A DNA stretch of 64,000 nt from Mycobacterium pseudokansasii (GCF_900566075.1 NZ_UPHU01000001.1:5828325-5892324), one strand, 5' to 3'; counted from the stretch's first letter, positions 22,629 to 29,109 are shown. Numbers and translations are program-made. The notes: generated from the sequence alone by a model not told the origin.

Positions 22629-22649
22629 GCCGCCGACATCATCGGCGGC
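22629..22649 (+). other. Perfect 8-bp hairpin between prophage genes
   Basis: GCCGCCGA (22629-22636), loop CATCA, TCGGCGGC (22642-22649). It has no T tract. It may attenuate or terminate transcription from the 22451 gene. Confidence 0.4.
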
Positions 22650-22702
22650 CCGGCGGGTGCCCAGGAGGCACACAACCGCCCAACCATACGAAAGGTTCAA
22701 CC

Positions 22703-22924
22703 ATGCCAACTAGAATCAAGGAGCGGATTGACTTCGACTCCGCGCCCGACGCGATGTTCGACTACATCAAAAAGCTACGGGCCGAGAATGCCGCGTGGCG
22801 CAAGCGGTTCCGTGCCGCCGCGACCGAGCGGGATGAGCTGAAGGCGGCCATGCGGGCCGCTGGTCTAGATCCTGTCGCAGCGTCTTTCGGCGCTACCGTC
22901 CGCGGCCTGCAAGATGGCGAATGA
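22703..22924 (+). CDS. Small coiled-coil prophage protein
   Basis: 73 residues; the charged heptad-rich middle (YIKKLRAENAAWRKRFRAAA then TERDELKAAMRAAG) is a likely coiled coil. GAAAGG lies upstream of the ATG. Its TGA overlaps the ATG of the primase/helicase gene (ATGA), so translation is coupled. Small coiled-coil genes before replication genes are common in actinophages; function unknown. Confidence 0.75.
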   Translation: MPTRIKERIDFDSAPDAMFDYIKKLRAENAAWRKRFRAAATERDELKAAMRAAGLDPVAASFGATVRGLQDGE

Positions 22925-24150
22925 AGCCGGGGGAGCTGGCGCGGTTGCTGGACAAGGACTTTCAGCTGGCCGTCGACGTGGAAAACTCCGAGTTCTGGGA
23001 GTATTCGGGCGGCGCATGGCGCCGGGCTGATCGGATCGTCCGCCGACACGTCATCCACTACGCACCGGACCAGGATCGCCTCAGGCAGCTAGTCGAGGAT
23101 GTCGAGCTGATCACGCTGCCCGCAGTCTTGGAAGAGGCGGGCAAGGTGGTGACACCCGACGAACCCGACCCCCGGTTCATCAACCACCTGGGCGGGCTGT
23201 TCGTCGTGGAGACCGGCGAGACGATCCCGCACGATCCCGCGGTGATGTCGTTCTCTCGGGTGCCACTCGTGCCCGAGACCGGCCGAATCAGGATGCCAGT
23301 AACGAACGCGTTCCTATCCGAAATAACCTGCGGGGACAAGGATTTAGAGGATTACCTGCTAGATCTGATGGCCGATGCACTCGTGCCAGGGAACCAACGC
23401 CAGGCAGCAACGATGCTGGTGGGCGAAGGCCGAAACGGTAAGGGTGCCCTGCTACGTCTCATGGGTCAGATGTTCCGCAAGTGCGACCAGACGACCGAGA
23501 CATTCCAGTCCATGTCGAGCCGCTTCGGGCCGATCACGTTGTACGGCAGCGCATTTAACTACGATGCCGACATGTCAGCCCGGTACATCTCGGACACGTC
23601 CGTGTTCAAAAAGGCCACGGGCGGGGACGTCATGGCGATGGAGCGGAAGTACAAAGGCACGGCGTACGCGAAGGTCTGGGCGTCAATGTGGTGTTCGGTC
23701 AACAAGATTCCCCGGTCGGCGGACAGCTCTTACGGGTTCCTGCGTCGGTGGGATGTCGTGGACTTCGACGCCAAGGTGACGCCGGTCCCCGGCTTCGAGG
23801 ACCAACTTGCCGCCGAGCTTCCCAGCCTGGTCACGTTCCTGATGGACCGAGCGCGCAGACAGCGGGGCAACGTTCGCCGCGCTGGCGCTGGGCTAGAGCG
23901 GCTGAATGCTGCGGTCGATCTCGTCAAGGCGTGGATGACCGACGAGGACTCGGGCATGGCCGCGATGAGCGGCACGTGTCCACGGTCGCAGATCTATGGC
24001 CGGTTCAAGGCCTGGGCAGAAGATGAAGGCATCCGCCCCGACCGGCTGGCCACGGTCACCAAGTCGGATCTGCAGGCGCGCCTGGCAGCCGCCGGGGTGC
24101 CGCTGCACAAGGCACACGGAGGCATCTGGACGTACACGTTCGGAGGTTAG
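22921..24150 (+). CDS. P4-type primase/superfamily 3 helicase
   Basis: 409 residues. The N-terminal 150 residues match the D5/primase-associated linker region. Walker A is GEGRNGKGALL (about residues 163-173). The downstream block RYISDTSVFKKATGGDVMAM (about 222-240) holds SF3 motif B-type residues. The sensor Asn occurs in WCSVNKIPRSAD and the arginine finger in GFLRRWDVVDF. A winged-helix C-terminus follows (TKSDLQARLAAAGVPLHKAH). It should unwind DNA at the element's own origin. The archaeo-eukaryotic primase half is absent or very short, so it may be a helicase only. It is followed directly by iteron-like repeats. Confidence 0.85.
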   Translation: MKPGELARLLDKDFQLAVDVENSEFWEYSGGAWRRADRIVRRHVIHYAPDQDRLRQLVEDVELITLPAVLEEAGKVVTPDEPDPRFINHLGGLFVVETGETIPHDPAVMSFSRVPLVPETGRIRMPVTNAFLSEITCGDKDLEDYLLDLMADALVPGNQRQAATMLVGEGRNGKGALLRLMGQMFRKCDQTTETFQSMSSRFGPITLYGSAFNYDADMSARYISDTSVFKKATGGDVMAMERKYKGTAYAKVWASMWCSVNKIPRSADSSYGFLRRWDVVDFDAKVTPVPGFEDQLAAELPSLVTFLMDRARRQRGNVRRAGAGLERLNAAVDLVKAWMTDEDSGMAAMSGTCPRSQIYGRFKAWAEDEGIRPDRLATVTKSDLQARLAAAGVPLHKAHGGIWTYTFGG

Positions 24151-24198
24151 CTGCTGAAGTGTCCCCGCGCCGCCCCCACGGGCGGCCGGAGCACGGCC

Positions 24199-24240
24199 GG
24201 GGCAAAAGACGGGGCAAAAATGGGGCAAAAATGGGGCAAG
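24199..24240. repeat. Iteron-like GGGGCAAAAAT repeats
   Basis: GGGGCAAAAGAC, then two exact GGGGCAAAAAT units and a partial GGGGCAAG, spaced 11-12 bp, just after the helicase gene. Related GGGGCAAGC and GGGGCATCC words follow at about 24264-24280. Helical-turn spacing and location suggest a replication origin or regulator binding. Confidence 0.6.
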
Positions 24241-24426
24241 CAAAACATGCTCTGAACTGGCAGGGGGCAAGCGGGGCATCCCGTTTCGACCTTTTACTAG
24301 TGTTGGCGTTTTGGTGTTGGAAAAACGTGCCGTGACCTGGCCTTTTGGCATGGTCTGCTGCGTTTGCCCTGGTCGGAGCGTTTCTGGCCTTGGATGTTGT
24401 TTGCTGGAAGAAAACATAGGAGATGC

Positions 24427-24591
24427 ATGGAGCTGAACATGATGGACCAAGCGGCCATAGCCGCCGCCCGCCACGGCGGCGGGCCTGAGGTGGTGCTGAA
24501 CGTCGGCCACGCCGACATCACCGACCTGTCCACCAACCCGGCCGAGCACCCGCTTGACGGTGCCGTGATCGTACTGGGCTGGGGCCGATGA
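24427..24591 (+). CDS. Tiny prophage protein (54 residues)
   Basis: MELNMMDQAAIAAARHGGGP start with AGGAGAT just upstream; a second ATG lies four codons in. No motif is recognised. The stop overlaps the next ATG (ATGA). Position before a scaffold gene suggests a structural or accessory role; unknown. Confidence 0.6.
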   Translation: MELNMMDQAAIAAARHGGGPEVVLNVGHADITDLSTNPAEHPLDGAVIVLGWGR

Positions 24592-24728
24592 CAGCGGCCG
24601 ACGACTACGCCGACTACGTCCTGCTGAAAGAGCCGTACGTGGCCGCCATCCGGGCGGCCGGTGCGGTCCCCTGGTGGTTTGACGACGCCGCCACCGCGTC
24701 CCACCACAAACCGAGAGGCACGAAATGA
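24588..24728 (+). CDS. Tiny prophage protein (46 residues)
   Basis: MTAADDYADYVLLKEPYVAA start; Trp-Trp-Phe in the middle (VPWWFDDAA) and a basic end (HHKPRGTK). It shares ATGA overlaps with the genes on both sides, which is strong evidence for translation although no family is recognised. Confidence 0.6.
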   Translation: MTAADDYADYVLLKEPYVAAIRAAGAVPWWFDDAATASHHKPRGTK

Positions 24729-25213
24729 GCACCGATGCACCCAACACCCACCCCACACCCGCCGAGCCACCAGCGGCCGACTCTGCCCCGGAAACCAGCA
24801 CGCCCGAAGGTGGTGCTGCCGATCCCGCCGGGGACGGTGCTAGCCCGCCACAGGCGGGCGACGCTGACCCCAAGTTCCCGCGTGAGCAGCGGTACCGCGT
24901 CGAGCGGAACGAGGCCCGCGCCCATATCGAGGCCCTTCAGCTCCGCGAGGTCGAGCGGATCGCGGCCGAGCACCTGGCGCAGCCCGGCGACCTAATGGAG
25001 CTGGGCGGGGTCGAACTCGCCGCGTTCGTGGACGACGCCGGGTTCGTGCGCCCCGAGGCCGTCGCCGAGGCGGTCGGCAAGCTCATCGTGTCCCGGCCCG
25101 GTCTGGCCAAGAATCCCCGCGTGGCGGCCACCGACCCGACGCAAGGCCGAGGCGGTGGTCCGCTCGCACCCTCGGCGCCGACTTCGTTCGACGGCATGTT
25201 CGCCCCCGTCTAG
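24725..25213 (+). CDS. Scaffold-like capsid assembly protein
   Basis: 162 residues. A disordered, Pro/Ala/Glu-rich N-terminal third, then a charged helical segment (YRVERNEARAHIEALQLREV) and a C-terminus ending SFDGMFAPV. It lies directly before the major capsid gene, where actinophage scaffolding proteins sit, and has the expected acidic, low-complexity, helical make-up. No protease motif is seen. The call rests on position and composition. Confidence 0.65.
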   Translation: MSTDAPNTHPTPAEPPAADSAPETSTPEGGAADPAGDGASPPQAGDADPKFPREQRYRVERNEARAHIEALQLREVERIAAEHLAQPGDLMELGGVELAAFVDDAGFVRPEAVAEAVGKLIVSRPGLAKNPRVAATDPTQGRGGGPLAPSAPTSFDGMFAPV

Positions 25214-25225
25214 GGCGGGTGGCAT

Positions 25226-25270
25226 CCCCGTTTGGAACCGTAGGCCGGGTTCGATTCCCGGCCGGGGAGC
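25226..25270 (+). other. tRNA-like T-arm plus acceptor half
   Basis: GGCCGGG-TTCGATT-CCCGGCC (25243-25263) is a perfect T-arm with consensus loop, followed by GGGGAGC. An imperfect partner GCATCCCC lies at 25222-25229. There is no D arm and no proper anticodon arm, so a complete tRNA is not supported. Confidence 0.45.
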
Positions 25271-25273
25271 GAG

Positions 25274-25418
25274 CCCAGGTGTCCACGTCAGTGGCGTGGA
25301 CGTCCAGCCTGGGATCGAATGCGTCAGTGGCGCAAACTAGTTGGCATTCCGCCGACTGGTAGGTATGGGTCAGTGGCCCGTCCTTGAATCCGGGGCCTCA
25401 ACCAAAAGGGTTGGGGCC
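25274..25418 (+). promoter_or_regulatory. Structured leader of the capsid gene with three TCAGTGG-loop hairpins
   Basis: Hairpins: GTCCACG-TCAGTGG-CGTGGAC (25281-25301), enclosed by CCCAGG/CCTGGG (25274-25279, 25308-25313); TGCG-TCAGTGG-CGCA (25320-25334); AGTTGGC/GCCGACT (25339-25357); GGG-TCAGTGG-CCC (25367-25379); and GGCCTCAACC-AAAAG-GGTTGGGGCC (25394-25418), which ends 14 bases before the AAGGAG ribosome site. The same seven-base loop three times in 100 bases points to a repeated protein or RNA binding element. Confidence 0.65.
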
Positions 25419-25443
25419 ATTGTCGTTTCAAGGAGAAACACAC

Positions 25444-26313
25444 ATGTCAGTAACAAACGCCGGTCTGGACCAGGCATTCACTCCTGAGTCCTACGGCAAG
25501 CTGGTCGACATCGTCATCGAGACGAACTCGACCGCGTTCAACCCGGCCGTGGCTACCGTGCTGAACATCTCCTCGGAGTCGATCCGTATCCCGCTGCTCA
25601 CCAGCGACGTGGATTCCGGGTGGTACAACGAGCTGGACAGCATCACGGCCGACGACCCCACCACAGACGAGCTGGTGGTAGCCCCCAAGGGCGTCAAGGC
25701 CTACACCCTCGTGTCCAACGAGAGTGTTGCCGACACCGACCCCGCTATCGCGAACCTGATCGGAAATTCGATCGGGCGATCGATCGCGAAGAAGATCGAC
25801 GCGGCGTTCTTCAGCCTGTCGGCGGTCTCCAAGGGGCCTCAGCTCCCGATGGGCGTCACGGCCTACAGCTACGTTGACATCGCTGTGGCGAGCGCGACTT
25901 TCGATCACGTCAAGGACGGTATCAAGCTCGCGAAGGACAACGGTGCTGAGCCGACCGCGGTCATCATCAACCCGTCGGTCGAGGTGACCTGGCGCAAGAT
26001 CAAGACCGCGACCGGCTACACCAGCTACCTGGTGCAGGACGTGCCGTTGGCCACCGAGCAGCGTGCCGCCGGTTACGCCGGTTTCACGATCAGCGGTGTC
26101 CCGGTAATCGTCAACCGAGCGGTTGACGCGCTGACCGCCGCGTGGATCGTTGACGCCACGCAGGTGTTCACCGTTCGACGCCAGGGAACGCAGATCGTGA
26201 CTGACAAGTCATCCGCGTTCCAGCAGGACGGCACCGCTGTCCGCGGTGTGGCTCGTGTCGACTTCGGCGTGACCAACCCGGCCGGTGTGGTGCGGTTGTT
26301 CGACTACGCGTAA
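25444..26313 (+). CDS. Major capsid protein (HK97 fold)
   Basis: 289 residues from the ATG after AAGGAGAAACACAC; an upstream in-frame ATG at 25384 would translate the leader hairpins and is rejected. It contains phage-capsid blocks: N-arm and E-loop region (RIPLLTSDVDSGWYNELDSI), spine helix (NLIGNSIGRSIAKKIDAAFF), P-domain strands and the C-terminal A-domain part (FTVRRQGTQIVTDKSSAFQQ) ending in VARVDFGVTNPAGVVRLFDY. No long delta domain precedes it, so a separate scaffold (the gene before it) fits. It forms the element's own procapsid shell. It is unlike the longer capsid genes of phiRv1 and phiRv2, as I recall them. Confidence 0.88.
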   Translation: MSVTNAGLDQAFTPESYGKLVDIVIETNSTAFNPAVATVLNISSESIRIPLLTSDVDSGWYNELDSITADDPTTDELVVAPKGVKAYTLVSNESVADTDPAIANLIGNSIGRSIAKKIDAAFFSLSAVSKGPQLPMGVTAYSYVDIAVASATFDHVKDGIKLAKDNGAEPTAVIINPSVEVTWRKIKTATGYTSYLVQDVPLATEQRAAGYAGFTISGVPVIVNRAVDALTAAWIVDATQVFTVRRQGTQIVTDKSSAFQQDGTAVRGVARVDFGVTNPAGVVRLFDYA

Positions 26314-26347
26314 CCCGCTGCTAGGGAGCGAAGCTCCCGACGCCAAC

Positions 26348-26371
26348 GGGACTCAGCTCCGCTGATGTCCC
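26348..26371 (+). other. Hairpin GGGAC-CAGC-TCC-GCTG-GTCCC after the capsid gene
   Basis: Arms GGGAC (26348-26352) and GTCCC (26367-26371) enclose CAGC-TCC-GCTG. The same hairpin recurs at 27072-27093. An extra stem, GGGAGC-GAA-GCTCCC, lies at 26324-26338. Confidence 0.45.
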
Positions 26372-26402
26372 AGCGGGGTAACACAACTGAATAACTCACC
26401 GG

Positions 26403-26429
26403 GAGGCCCTGGGAAACCGGGGCCTCTTT
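26403..26429 (+). terminator. Terminator-like hairpin after the capsid gene
   Basis: GAGGCCCTGG-GAAA-CCGGGGCCTC (26403-26426) with a GNRA-type tetraloop, followed by TTTAGG. A stem of ten pairs with one G-T. Confidence 0.65.
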
Positions 26430-26454
26430 AGGCACTCCAAGGGGAAGGTGACAC

Positions 26455-26814
26455 ATGCCAGAAGAGACACAAGCCGGTACGAGGCCACGAGGCGGCCGAC
26501 GCGGTCGCACTAGGAACCCTAGCCGCTGCTCTCGCGAGGGGTGCGAGCGCAAGACACCGCCCCGGCACACCAGCGCGGGCACGCGGGCGTACTGCTCGGT
26601 ACCATGCCGGGCGATGGACGCGGAGCTATACCACGCAAGGAACATCGTTGAGGCGCTGGGTCATTCGGGTCTCACGACCGAATACTGGGCCGCTGTGGTG
26701 GCCACCGCGGACGCGTGGGGAGAAGCCCAACGACTAGAGGGTGTACTGCGAGAAGTGGCTGCGAGCGTGGGCATCACGGCCGAGCAGTGGGACTCCATCA
26801 GGCGCGGCGGCTAG
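26455..26814 (+). CDS. Prophage zinc-ribbon protein
   Basis: 119 residues. The basic N-terminus (RPRGGRRGRTRNPSR) is followed by a treble-clef-like Cys set: CSREGCERK and YCSVPCRAMD (two Cys-x3/4-Cys pairs). Helical C-terminus with GLTTEYWAAVVATADAW. GGGGAAGG lies ahead of the ATG. Possibly nucleic-acid binding; no catalytic residues are seen. The 3' end overlaps the convergent directionality-factor gene by 17 bases. Confidence 0.75.
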   Translation: MPEETQAGTRPRGGRRGRTRNPSRCSREGCERKTPPRHTSAGTRAYCSVPCRAMDAELYHARNIVEALGHSGLTTEYWAAVVATADAWGEAQRLEGVLREVAASVGITAEQWDSIRRGG

Positions 26815-26989
26815 GCCTAGCACGGTTCCAACGGTCGATAGTCCGGGGCAACCAACCCCGAACGGTTCCGATCACGGCATCCGGCTCGGGCAGGTTGTAC
26901 CGCCCGAGGGTGTCAGGCTTGACGCCGATCCGCTCGGCTACCTCAGCCCGGCTCAGATACCTCACCGGGCGACGTACGTCGGCGGTCAC
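26798..26989 (-). CDS. Probable recombination directionality factor (excisionase-type winged helix)
   Basis: 63 residues from a GTG start. MerR/AlpA-like DNA-binding fold: YLSRAEVAERIGVKPDTLGR is the helix-turn-helix, a wing carries LPEPDAVIG, and TVRGWLPRTIDRWNRARP ends the domain. Such small proteins switch serine integrases to excision or act as repressors. It is the only such gene seen in the element. Confidence 0.75.
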   Translation of the reverse strand: MTADVRRPVRYLSRAEVAERIGVKPDTLGRYNLPEPDAVIGTVRGWLPRTIDRWNRARPSRRA

Positions 26990-27037
26990 GATGACCGCCT
27001 AGCGGTGCGGCTCAGGTATCGAGTCGGGGCCATCTGG

Positions 27038-27364
27038 TCACCATAGGCGGGTACGGTAGCCCCACCACGAAGGGACACAGCTCCGCTGGTCCCGAACGAC
27101 GAACCCCCCGCCGAAGCGGGGGACTGTCGGCTGGCTTGGTCGGTCCTCACACCCAAGGCCCATCAGCGCGAGCTGCAATCCCACGGCGCCGCCTGGGTAG
27201 TGGTCCACCGACAGCCGAGCCAGATCCTCGGCTGACATGTCCCAGATGTACCGCCCATCGGGCAGCGTCTCGGGCATCACGTCGGCCAGATGGTCCGCGA
27301 GATCATAGGCGGGCCAATCACCCACCAGGACGCTTACGGCGCGGAACTCGTCGCGGTCCATCAT
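27038..27364 (-). CDS. Unknown prophage protein, last gene of a three-gene overlapping operon
   Basis: 108 residues from the first of two ATGs (27364), with GGAAGGTGA upstream. Acidic first 70 residues (MMDRDEFRAVSVLVGDWPAY ... DGRYIWDMSAEDLARLSVDH) look like a folded protein; the last 30 run through two hairpins and have a different, Arg/Trp-rich composition. The functional end may therefore be earlier or the frame altered. The start overlaps the stop of the 34-residue gene (ATGA). No family is recognised. Confidence 0.65.
   Translation of the reverse strand: MMDRDEFRAVSVLVGDWPAYDLADHLADVMPETLPDGRYIWDMSAEDLARLSVDHYPGGAVGLQLALMGLGCEDRPSQPTVPRFGGGFVVRDQRSCVPSWWGYRTRLW
27072..27122. other. Two hairpins shared with other places in the prophage
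   Basis: GGGAC-CAGC-TCC-GCTG-GTCCC (27072-27093) repeats the hairpin at 26348. CCCCCGC-CGAA-GCGGGGG (27105-27122) is identical to the one at 30733-30750. Both fall inside the end of the unknown minus-strand gene. Confidence 0.5.
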
Positions 27365-27465
27365 CGGTTCACCTTCCGGGAGATCGAGCGTGTCAACTCG
27401 ATAGCGAGCTGAACCCACAGGGGGGACATGACAACCACCATCATCACGACGGCAGTGGGGGTCAT
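27361..27465 (-). CDS. 34-residue membrane peptide
   Basis: MTPTAVVMMVVVMSPLWVQL continues into AIELTRSISRKVNR: a single hydrophobic segment with a basic end, like small holin- or toxin-type membrane peptides. Both ends use ATGA overlaps with neighbouring genes, which is strong evidence that it is translated despite its size. Function unknown. Confidence 0.6.
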   Translation of the reverse strand: MTPTAVVMMVVVMSPLWVQLAIELTRSISRKVNR

Positions 27466-27734
27466 CGTGTGACCGACCCGTCGCCGTGGCGGTAGCCATC
27501 GGCGGGCGTCCATGCCGCGCACGGCCACGGTGCCCACAACACACCGCCGTCGTCATAGCAACCGGCTGGCTTGCCTTCGGAGTTCTCGGGGCCGCACACG
27601 CGGTTGCCGTCGTCCACACACGACCAACCCGGTTGGTCTTCCATTGGCTCGGCCTGAGCCCGAGCAACGGGCGACAGCACAGCAGTGGATGTGATTGCGA
27701 GAGCCGCAATTACGCGGCGGATGTTCGTTGTCAT
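27462..27734 (-). CDS. Small exported prophage protein with signal peptide
   Basis: 90 residues. Basic start then a hydrophobic core (MTTNIRRVIAALAITSTAVL) with cleavage expected after ARAQA near residue 28. The mature part has four Cys (SCVDDGNRVC, GCYDDGG, WPCAAW) and many Trp, suggesting two disulfides outside the cell. It is preceded by a candidate -10 box TAGCGT seven bases before the ATG and no ribosome site, so a leaderless mRNA is likely. An operator palindrome covers this promoter. This suggests a lysogenic-conversion or exclusion role (inference). Confidence 0.7.
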   Translation of the reverse strand: MTTNIRRVIAALAITSTAVLSPVARAQAEPMEDQPGWSCVDDGNRVCGPENSEGKPAGCYDDGGVLWAPWPCAAWTPADGYRHGDGSVTR

Positions 27735-27745
27735 GTTCGCGACGC

Positions 27746-27785
27746 TACACGCTCAGCGTGTATCTGTCTACACGGCCAGCGTGTA
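27746..27785. promoter_or_regulatory. Two 17-bp palindromic operators
   Basis: TACACGCTCAGCGTGTA (27746-27762) and TACACGGCCAGCGTGTA (27769-27785), with centres 23 bp apart. They differ at two central bases only. They overlap the -10 region of the 27734 gene and lie between divergent transcription units, so a dimeric repressor should bind here. No obvious repressor gene other than the winged-helix protein at 26798 is present. Confidence 0.72.
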
Positions 27786-27789
27786 CCGC

Positions 27790-28145
27790 GTTCGGCCCTG
27801 CCGGGGGTGGGATGCACTGGGGCACTGGGCTAGTGGGAGTAGGCCCTGCCCTGCCCCCTCGGGGGGTGGCTGCCCTCGCCCCTGCCCTGGGGTATGGGCA
27901 GGCAGGGGCACAGGCAGGTATGGGGTGGGCACTCCCTCGGGTGGGCAGGCCCCTGGCACCGAGAGGGCTTGGGGCGCACGGGCATAGGGCACACCGGCCC
28001 CCTGGGTAGGCGCATGGGGGTGGCGTGGGCCTGCCCCGCGGGGCAGGCAGGCCCCCAGGGGGAGCACCCTGCCCGCGCCCGTTTGACCGTGGGGTTATGC
28101 GCCCCTGCCTGGCTGTGCGGGCAGAGCTGTTTTTGCCAGGCAAAA
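27790..28145. other. Low-complexity GGGCAGG-rich non-coding region
   Basis: About 300 bases of short words GGGCA, TGCCC and CCTGCC in both directions, with the perfect 18-bp palindrome CCTGCCCCGCGGGGCAGG (28030-28047) and TTTTGCC-A-GGCAAAA (28131-28145). Frames through it give only Gly/Pro/Arg-poor-complexity peptides. A replication origin, packaging site or centromere-like region is possible. Confidence 0.5.
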
Positions 28146-28153
28146 CAAGACAA

Positions 28154-28177
28154 GACGCTGGTCAGCGGGCCAGCGTG
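28154..28177 (+). promoter_or_regulatory. TCAGCGG-loop hairpin before the small-terminase-like gene
   Basis: ACGCTGG-TCAGCGGG-CCAGCGT (28155-28176), 24 bases before the ATG at 28200. The right arm CCAGCGTG also matches an arm of the operators at 27769. Confidence 0.55.
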
Positions 28178-28199
28178 ACACAACGAAAGGGGGCCAAAA

Positions 28200-28577
28200 A
28201 TGGCTCAAAGCGAGCCAGAAGAGGCCCAAAACACGCCGCCGAGGCCGCCAACGGGCCTACGCGCCCGAGGCAAGCGGCTGTGGCGTGAGCTGCACGAGTC
28301 GGCGGAGTTCGACCATGCGCCGGAGACGGTGCTGGTGATCGAGGAGGCATGTTTCCTGGCCGATGAGGTGGACCGGCTTCGCCGGATCGTCCGGGCAGCG
28401 GGGGCAGATACCCGCGTGCTCGGTTACAACAAACAGATCACGTCGATGCCGGAGGTTGACGACCTCCGCAAGACGCAGGCGTTGCTGCTGTCGATGCTGA
28501 AGTCGATACGGCTGGACGACGAGATGATGACGGCGTCTGACTTCGGGCGCCGCGGAGCAGAAGGGCGATGGAGATGA
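28200..28577 (+). CDS. Small terminase subunit-like protein
   Basis: 125 residues. GLRARGKRLWRELHESAEFD and the following helical region to LRRIVRAAGAD resemble P27-type small terminases, and LLLSMLKSIRLDDE is the usual C-terminal block. Small terminases recognise packaging sites and recruit the large subunit, which is absent from this element. A satellite could redirect a helper's packaging with such a protein. GAAAGGGGG precedes the ATG. Overlaps the next gene by 10 bases. Confidence 0.68.
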   Translation: MAQSEPEEAQNTPPRPPTGLRARGKRLWRELHESAEFDHAPETVLVIEEACFLADEVDRLRRIVRAAGADTRVLGYNKQITSMPEVDDLRKTQALLLSMLKSIRLDDEMMTASDFGRRGAEGRWR

Positions 28578-28780
28578 GACCTGGGAGACGGCGCAAGCCG
28601 ACCAACTCGGCTGCGGCTGGCCCCCCTGCGGCCGAGCTGTTCCGGCGAGCGCTGCTCGCCAACCCACCAAGCGAGCACCCGGTGTTCGGGGGCCAGAGAA
28701 GCTGGTCCCCAACAGATCCCGCGTACGCCGAACTTCGGAGCGCCCTTCGGAGCGCCATAGTGAAAGCCAGCGGGGGATGA
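28568..28780 (+). CDS. Small basic prophage protein
   Basis: 70 residues: MEMRPGRRRKPTNSAAAGPP and then AAELFRRALLANPPSEHPVF. No family is recognised. It is linked by overlaps to the gene before (10 bases) and to the HNH gene (ATGA), so it belongs to one operon. Confidence 0.6.
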   Translation: MEMRPGRRRKPTNSAAAGPPAAELFRRALLANPPSEHPVFGGQRSWSPTDPAYAELRSALRSAIVKASGG

Positions 28781-29109
28781 CTCCCCAACGTGCACCGGGA
28801 CGCCCAGCGTCCCACGGTTGGGGATCATCTGACCGACGTCGGCGGTTGCCTCTTGATTGGCACAAGATCCGGCTGCGGATTTTGCAGCGGGACAACTACC
28901 AGTGCCAGATCCGCGGCCCGCGGTGTCTGGGCAAGGCCACCGACGTAGACCACGTCCGCCGCGGTGATGACCACCGGGACGCGAACCTTCAGGCCGCCTG
29001 TGGGCCTTGCCATGCGAGCAAGACATCGCGTGAGCTTCTGGCCGTACAGCGCCGGATGCGTGAGCAGCGCAAGCGCCCGCCGGAGCGGCACCCAGGGACG
29101 CGCAGCTAG
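28777..29109 (+). CDS. HNH endonuclease
   Basis: 110 residues. Core HNH motif: RDNYQCQIRGPRCLGKATDV, DHVRRGDDHRDANLQAACGP and CHASKT, with zinc-binding Cys pairs and the catalytic His in VDHV. HNH nucleases beside terminase genes help cut concatemers in HK97-type packaging. It ends 4 bases into the convergent integrase gene. Confidence 0.88.
   Translation: MTPQRAPGRPASHGWGSSDRRRRLPLDWHKIRLRILQRDNYQCQIRGPRCLGKATDVDHVRRGDDHRDANLQAACGPCHASKTSRELLAVQRRMREQRKRPPERHPGTRS

Noticed and set aside
22176..22709. 177-codon minus-strand frame at the prophage left end
   Set aside because: It runs against the 50-residue zinc gene and hairpins, and its sequence is Arg/Gly/Ala-rich without motif.
25201..25270. 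Complete tRNA gene in the prophage
   Set aside because: Only a T-arm and one acceptor half are present; no D arm or anticodon stem can be drawn.
25384..25443. Longer N-terminus of the capsid protein from an ATG at 25384
   Set aside because: It would translate the leader hairpin; the AAGGAG site fits the ATG at 25444.
27745..28183. Several frames in the GGGCAGG-rich prophage region
   Set aside because: Low-complexity translations on both strands with no consistent codon bias; treated as non-coding.
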